The notes below the pieces were generated by a model. The model did no database searches and was not told where the DNA came from. It saw nothing but the letters and a program-made list of their open reading frames with translations. A DNA stretch of 64,000 nt from Rhizobium sp. JAB6 (lineage in GTDB: Bacteria > Pseudomonadota > Alphaproteobacteria > Rhizobiales > Rhizobiaceae): positions 806,001-870,000 of the forward strand of contig NZ_PYJQ01000009.1 in NCBI RefSeq assembly GCF_003024605.1. The letters run 5' to 3'. The position numbers and the translations under genes were made by a program. Of the stretch, positions 62,454 to 64,000 are shown in pieces (position 1 is the first letter of the stretch; every line of letters begins with the position of its first letter).

Positions 62454-63128
62454 ATGTCTTTCGTCGATACCTTCTTCAATTCCGACGTCATGATCTCGGC
62501 TTTCCCGCAATTGCTGCGCGGGCTTTGGATGACCATTGCGCTCGGCGTGGTCAGCATCCTCATCGGCGTGACCGGCGGTCTCGTCATCAGCCTGATCCGT
62601 CTCTATGCCCCCAAGCCTCTGCAGCTGCTGACGATCGCCTATATCGACATCATGCGCGCCATGCCCATGCTGGTCGTACTGATCCTCATCTATTACGCCC
62701 TGCCCTTCGTCGGTATCAGCTTTTCCGCCTGGTGGTCGGCAATCCTCGGCTTCTCGATCGTGCTTGCCGCCTATTCGGCCGAGGTCTTCCGCTCCGGGAT
62801 AGAGAGCGTGCCGCGCGGGCAGTTCGAAGCGGCTGCCGCCCTCGGCATCCCGTTCCTGATCGCGCTTTACAAGGTCGTGCTGCCGCAGGCGGTACGCATC
62901 GTCATTCCGCCGACCACGAGCAACTGCGTGTCGATGTTCAAGGATACGTCGCTCGCCTCGACCGTGGCACTGCCCGAATTGCTCAAGGAAGGGCAGAACG
63001 CTCAAGGGTTCTACGCCAACCCCTCGCCGCTGATCATGGCCGCGCTGATCTATATTATCCTGCTCTGGCCGATGGTGCGCCTCGTCAGCGTGCTCGAGAA
63101 GAAGTTCAAGGACGAGCGCGCGAGATAG
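62454..63128 (+). CDS. Amino-acid ABC transporter, permease (HisM/GlnP type)
   Basis: 224-residue inner-membrane permease with about five helices. The loop that contacts the ATPase, EAAAALGIPFLIALYKVVLPQA type, carries the EAA motif near residue 124. The region YSAEVFRSGIESVPRGQFEAA precedes it. The start is taken at the ATG 62454, five bases after GGAG; a GTG two codons earlier is possible. Only one permease is seen, so it may work as a homodimer. It ends next to an interspersed repeat. Confidence 0.93.
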   Translation: MSFVDTFFNSDVMISAFPQLLRGLWMTIALGVVSILIGVTGGLVISLIRLYAPKPLQLLTIAYIDIMRAMPMLVVLILIYYALPFVGISFSAWWSAILGFSIVLAAYSAEVFRSGIESVPRGQFEAAAALGIPFLIALYKVVLPQAVRIVIPPTTSNCVSMFKDTSLASTVALPELLKEGQNAQGFYANPSPLIMAALIYIILLWPMVRLVSVLEKKFKDERAR

Positions 63129-63174
63129 AGCATTTCCAGGAAAAGCGTGTAACGGTTTTCCGTCCGGAATGCGT
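63129..63174 (-). repeat. Interspersed repeat, copy B
   Basis: 46-nt element, opposite orientation to copy A (25435-25480), 40 of 46 positions identical: the differences are scattered substitutions without gaps. It begins at the end of the permease stop codon. Confidence 0.75.
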
Positions 63175-63200
63175 ATGAACCAACCGGTAAAGCGTTTCCA

Positions 63201-63716
63201 TCAATCGAAGTCGGTGCCGGAAAGATGGTTGCTCACCGATGACTTTACCGCGCCGATATCCCGCCACAGCTCACTGACGATAGCAGGATCGACATCCGCC
63301 ATCATGTCCCTCAGCCAGCCTTCATGAGCAGCGGCCATGGCGCTGAACGAGGTCTCGCCCTTCGCCGTCAGCTTCGCGACCGTCACGCGCCGGTCACCGT
63401 CGGGCGTTACGCGCAGCACGAGACCATCCGCTTCCAGCCGCTCGACAAGACCGGTGACATTGCCGTTGGTCACCATGGTGCGCTTCGACAGCTCCCCAAG
63501 CCGCAAGCCTTCGCGCTCGCGATAAAGCTGCGCCATCAGGTCGAATTGCGGCAAGGTCGCTCCGAACTCGTTGCGCAGCCGGCGGCGGATTTCCTGCGAA
63601 ATCAGCTTGGTCGTCGACAGCATGCGCAGCCAAAGCCGCAGCTCCAGCTTTTTGCCTTCCTGCGCGCCCTGAACGATGATCTCCAGATCAACGCTTGCAC
63701 TTTCCGACTCTGTCAT
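63201..63716 (-). CDS. MarR-family transcriptional regulator
   Basis: 171 residues. Winged helix-turn-helix near 70-125: LPQFDLMAQLYREREGLRLGELSKRTMVTNGNVTGLVERLEADGL in the usual order, with the wing TPDGDRRVTVAKLTAKG (Asp and Arg-Arg of MarR). N-terminal dimer helices include RLWLRMLSTTKLISQEIRRRL. Convergent with the permease operon and read away from the FAD oxidoreductase gene behind the right edge. Its ligand and target are unknown. Confidence 0.93.
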   Translation of the reverse strand: MTESESASVDLEIIVQGAQEGKKLELRLWLRMLSTTKLISQEIRRRLRNEFGATLPQFDLMAQLYREREGLRLGELSKRTMVTNGNVTGLVERLEADGLVLRVTPDGDRRVTVAKLTAKGETSFSAMAAAHEGWLRDMMADVDPAIVSELWRDIGAVKSSVSNHLSGTDFD

Positions 63717-63814
63717 AAACGTCGCCTCGATCTATCGTTCCGCATCGCTAACCTGAGCGATCTAGGGGACGATATTTGAAATGTCAAAGGTTTGGACGTC
63801 AAGTGATATGACCG

Positions 63815-64000
63815 TCACCTGGCCAGCATTTTCCCCAGCATGAAACCGGAACCCGCGCCCGTTCCCGCACCCGGCCATGTCGAAGCCCCGCACATGTAAA
63901 GCGATCCCACGGGCGTCCTGTAGCGCGAGTAGCCGGCGACGGGGCGGAACAGGAAATTCTGGTCGAGATGATGGCTGCCCGAAAGGTTGTCGCCGCCGAC
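63815..64000 (-). CDS. C-terminal end of a phytoene-dehydrogenase/amine-oxidase-like FAD oxidoreductase (5' part outside window)
   Basis: The last 61 residues of a protein whose start lies beyond the right edge. They contain HHLDQNFLFRPVAGYSRYR, then PVGSLYMCGASTWPGAG and a Gly-rich GTGAGSGFMLGKML end. This is the FAD-binding C-terminal motif of the phytoene-desaturase/CrtI-like NAD(P)/FAD oxidoreductase family found in rhizobia. The stop TGA is at 63815-63817. Substrate not predictable from this part. Confidence 0.82.
   Translation of the reverse strand, partial: VGGDNLSGSHHLDQNFLFRPVAGYSRYRTPVGSLYMCGASTWPGAGTGAGSGFMLGKMLAR

Overview
The window reads as a chromosomal segment of a Rhizobiaceae bacterium, most likely Rhizobium or a close relative. 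The reasons are the high GC content, the CtrA/ChpT/SciP cell-cycle genes beside fliJ and eipA, the rkpK-lpsL surface-polysaccharide pair, an alphaproteobacterial rpoH, and an imperfect interspersed repeat present twice. I see no rRNA, tRNA, CRISPR array, prophage or insertion sequence. The only clearly accessory-looking item is a small toxin-antitoxin pair near 33 kb.

Region 1 (1-7.7 kb) is methylated-amine catabolism on the minus strand: a dimethylglycine-dehydrogenase-like flavoprotein cut by the left edge, and a complete soxB-soxD-soxA-soxG operon for heterotetrameric sarcosine oxidase. Region 2 (8-14 kb) is a cell-cycle block: cysQ, sciP, a small acetyltransferase, fliJ, ctrA, a degenerate receiver protein, chpT and eipA. 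GANTC sites cluster in front of ctrA, and CtrA-like TTAA-N7-TTAA sites lie in front of eipA and of the coiled-coil gene that follows. Region 3 (14-23.8 kb) is housekeeping: a coiled-coil membrane protein, a TrmH/SpoU methyltransferase, an RluD-type pseudouridine synthase, rpoH behind a heat-shock-type promoter, a large His/Glu-rich membrane protein of unknown role, purA and an acetyltransferase.

Region 4 (24-35.5 kb) begins with rkpK and lpsL, which make UDP-glucuronate and UDP-galacturonate. Single enzymes follow: a hydrolase, a flavin reductase, a methyltransferase, a Rid protein and an EamA transporter. Then come an esterase/ring-cleavage dioxygenase pair of the MhqD/MhqO kind, the toxin-antitoxin pair, ung, a P-loop NTPase and a YciB-like membrane protein. 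Region 5 (35.5-40 kb) pairs a second dimethylglycine-dehydrogenase-like protein with a choline/aminoglycoside-kinase-like protein, divergent from a DeoR regulator. Region 6 (40-53.6 kb) has a LysR-YeiH pair, a GGDEF-EAL protein, a XylD-type dehydratase with a beta-hydroxyacid dehydrogenase, an RND efflux pump and a hydrolase-LysR divergent pair.

Region 7 (53.6-56 kb) has an ECF41-type sigma factor divergent from an AhpD-like protein, with a matching ECF41-type promoter facing each gene. Region 8 (57-63.2 kb) is a GntR regulator followed by a five-gene run: class-V aminotransferase-fold enzyme, HpcH/HpaI aldolase, class-I aminotransferase, periplasmic binding protein and permease. A perfect 20-bp palindrome precedes the first gene. 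This looks like an inducible uptake and degradation system for an amino acid I cannot name, and it is my best candidate for an undescribed pathway. A MarR regulator and the 3' end of an FAD oxidoreductase close the window.
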